Origin: Methanobacteriota archaeon
GTDB taxonomy: Archaea; Thermoplasmatota; Poseidoniia; Poseidoniales; Poseidoniaceae
DNA length: 5,336 nucleotides
Reading direction: 5' to 3'
Assembly (NCBI GenBank): GCA_018662715.1
Contig: JABJFP010000253.1
Location: 1 to 5,336, forward strand
In this document: piece after piece, positions 3,760 to 5,336 of the stretch
Layout of the letters: every line of letters begins with the position of its first letter
Position numbering within the stretch: position 1 is the stretch's first letter
Made by a program: the position numbers and the translations under genes
The notes under the pieces: model-generated
Told to the model about the DNA's origin: nothing
Database searches by the model: none
What the model saw: the letters and a program-made list of their open reading frames with translations, nothing else

Positions 3760-5336
3760 ATGCTGAGTTTGAGATTGAATGCTTTTGGCCTCATTGCTCT
3801 AATGTTGACGGCCCCTTTGGCGGGTTGTTTTGGAGAAGATGATAGTGGAGGGGTTAGCGCCTCTTCACTCACTGTCGCTGATGCGGATTCACTTCAAGGA
3901 GGCATGTGGCAGACCATTACCCTCAAGGCGTCAGAAGACCTTGCTGTATTCCTACCATACTTTGTCCAAGACCCTGGGTCACTGCGGGCTCAGAACGGAA
4001 CGGTATTGGACCTCTCTGAGGGTTCAAGTATTGAGATCAGCATTCTTCTACCCCCCCGTAATCCTGACATCGTGTTCCTTCTTGGTGAGAGCGGCCGAAC
4101 GAACTGGCCCATCCGTGCGGCCGATGAGTCGTGGATGGATTGGATTGAGGATGGTTCAAAGGGATCTTCCATTCAAGTTACAGATAACGAAGATGAAGGT
4201 GGATTGTGGCCATGGGTCGTTCCCGGAAATTCAACGGGTGGGGAAGTTGCCCACCTTCACTTGACAACAGAACGCCCTCAGCGCTCCGACCTCACCGAAG
4301 AAAATGGAGTTGGGGCGAGCGGGGGGTGGCTCAACGGTCGCGACGTCTACGAATGGGTGGATTTCATCACCGATGAAACTGCGGACCCTTTGGACCCAGC
4401 TGACGGCGCTGTGGGCTTCCTTGATCGGTGGATTGGAAATGGAAATCCTGGTTATGAAGACGCAATCACTTACTTTGAAGGAGTCATGGTTGGATACGGT
4501 TTAGACGTTCAAGTCCATCGATTCCAATCCGGCACCCTTTGGGCAGTCAACATCTGTGCCTACAAGGCAGGTACAGTTTATCCTGATGAGTGGTTGGTCT
4601 TTGGCGCTCACTTTGATGTCGCCCCATATGCCACGCCGCCTACTGCAGTTATCCCTGGAACTGAACAGCAAGGATATGGAACACGAACTGGTGCCTATGA
4701 TAATGCCGCAGGCTCTTCCATGGTCCTTTCAACCGCAAAGGTTCTCGCTGATTTTGATGCCCGACGAACAATGGTGTTCTGCTTATGGTCGTCGGAAGAA
4801 GAAGGGCTTTGGGGCTCAAGTGCATTTGCTGGCGACCTCCCTGCGGGCGTTACCGTGAGCAACTATCTCAATCTCGACATGGCTGGTATCAACTACCCTG
4901 GCGACTTTGCACTCTCTGTATATCTCGGACCAGACGGCACGGGTGATGTCATTGACCAGAAGGGCATGTACCACCTTGCAGAATGGATTGGAGCGGACGC
5001 ATTCAACCTCGCTGACCAAATTGAAAACGGACGTGAGGAGTGGGCTAATGGTGGAGAAAGTCCACTGTGGGAAAACAACTACAAAGACACCGTCGCAATC
5101 TACGAAAGCCCCACTGCAAGGAGCGACCACGATTCGTTCCAGCAAATTGGTGTTGCAACACTTGGATGGAACGGTGTTGTTGATGGTTATCCTTGCTACC
5201 ACAAGACGTGTGATAAACTCGCAACCATGGAGGAATATATGACTACCGATAACGCAACCGGTGAAGCAAATCTCGTTCATTCGTGGGACATTGTCACATG
5301 GTGGGCCGTCTATGCATTCTTACACATGGACCAGAC
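3760..5336 (+). CDS. secreted lipoprotein M28-family zinc aminopeptidase (partial)
   Basis: The frame is open from ATG 3760 to the right edge (525 complete codons), so the 3' end is missing. An N-terminal signal (MLSLRLNAFGL...) ends in the lipobox LAGC with C23, followed by an acidic/Gly linker, predicting a lipid-anchored extracellular protein. Residues about 30-180 form a Trp-rich, probably beta-rich region that I cannot assign. The catalytic domain starts near residue 190 (NGRDVYEWVDF). The M28 co-catalytic zinc site is complete: H284 and D286 (GAHFDV), D314 (GAYDNAAGS), E346 as general base with E347 as ligand (SSEEEGLWGS), D373 (NLDMAG) and H457 (SDHDSF). C479 and C484 could form a disulfide, consistent with export. 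It should remove N-terminal residues from peptides outside the cell; carboxypeptidase-type M28 members are an alternative. The start could also be TTG 3748, better spaced from GGGAGGG but adding an Asp to the signal n-region. The window ends near the expected end of the catalytic fold, so a further C-terminal domain cannot be judged. Confidence 0.94.
   Translation, partial: MLSLRLNAFGLIALMLTAPLAGCFGEDDSGGVSASSLTVADADSLQGGMWQTITLKASEDLAVFLPYFVQDPGSLRAQNGTVLDLSEGSSIEISILLPPRNPDIVFLLGESGRTNWPIRAADESWMDWIEDGSKGSSIQVTDNEDEGGLWPWVVPGNSTGGEVAHLHLTTERPQRSDLTEENGVGASGGWLNGRDVYEWVDFITDETADPLDPADGAVGFLDRWIGNGNPGYEDAITYFEGVMVGYGLDVQVHRFQSGTLWAVNICAYKAGTVYPDEWLVFGAHFDVAPYATPPTAVIPGTEQQGYGTRTGAYDNAAGSSMVLSTAKVLADFDARRTMVFCLWSSEEEGLWGSSAFAGDLPAGVTVSNYLNLDMAGINYPGDFALSVYLGPDGTGDVIDQKGMYHLAEWIGADAFNLADQIENGREEWANGGESPLWENNYKDTVAIYESPTARSDHDSFQQIGVATLGWNGVVDGYPCYHKTCDKLATMEEYMTTDNATGEANLVHSWDIVTWWAVYAFLHMDQ

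Noticed and set aside
4816..5280. 154-codon minus-strand frame, and plus-strand frames at 3830-4264, 4304-4504, 4556-4858 and 4907-5242
   Set aside because: All are out-of-frame readings of the M28 peptidase gene, whose frame runs unbroken to the right edge with an intact zinc site.
1..5336. tRNA, rRNA, CRISPR array, insertion sequence or integration site
   Set aside because: No cloverleaf-like segment, regularly spaced repeats, transposase motifs or terminal inverted repeats were seen, and nearly all of the window is protein-coding.

Overview
This window looks like a compact, gene-dense prokaryotic chromosome segment. Base composition is roughly balanced by eye. Intergenic gaps run from slight overlaps to about 120 bp. 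Several genes have purine-rich Shine-Dalgarno sites, and there are no introns, RNA genes or mobile elements. My best guess at the source is a marine planktonic archaeon of the Thermoplasmatota (Marine Group II / Candidatus Poseidoniales type). That guess rests on the overall style: acidic proteins, a secreted lipoprotein with an LAGC lipobox, a TATA-like element close to a start codon, and a mix of SD-led and SD-less genes. It is an inference, and nothing in the window proves it; a marine bacterium is not excluded.

Layout, left to right. Bases 1-72 carry what is probably the last 23 codons of an upstream gene, overlapping the next gene by 8 bp. A polytopic membrane protein of unknown function (65-715, +) follows. 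Next is a short-chain dehydrogenase/reductase of the C-factor/sniffer-like type (755-1432, +). Then comes a redox pair: a typical 2-Cys AhpC/Prx1-class peroxiredoxin (1523-2050, +) and, 16 bp downstream, a small thioredoxin-fold protein with a GCQAC active site (2067-2384, +). An acidic 128-residue protein that I do not recognise (2428-2814, +) closes this plus-strand run. Its 3' end overlaps by 7 bp the end of a convergent minus-strand gene for a dimethylarginine dimethylaminohydrolase-family enzyme (2808-3638, -). After a 121-bp divergent intergenic region the window ends inside a secreted, lipid-anchored M28-family zinc aminopeptidase (3760 to the right edge, +), whose complete zinc site is visible.

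How the genes may work together. The peroxiredoxin and thioredoxin-like genes form a coherent peroxide-detoxification unit: the first reduces peroxides and the second plausibly re-reduces it. The methylarginine hydrolase and the exported peptidase both fit use of protein- or peptide-derived nitrogen, but nothing here shows that they act together.

I found no strong sign of a new multi-gene system. The items most worth a second look are the redox pair with its extra cysteines, the unknown gene 5 whose ribosome-binding site can pair with a downstream segment inside its own coding region, the unassigned N-terminal domain of the M28 lipoprotein, and the start-site questions at three genes.
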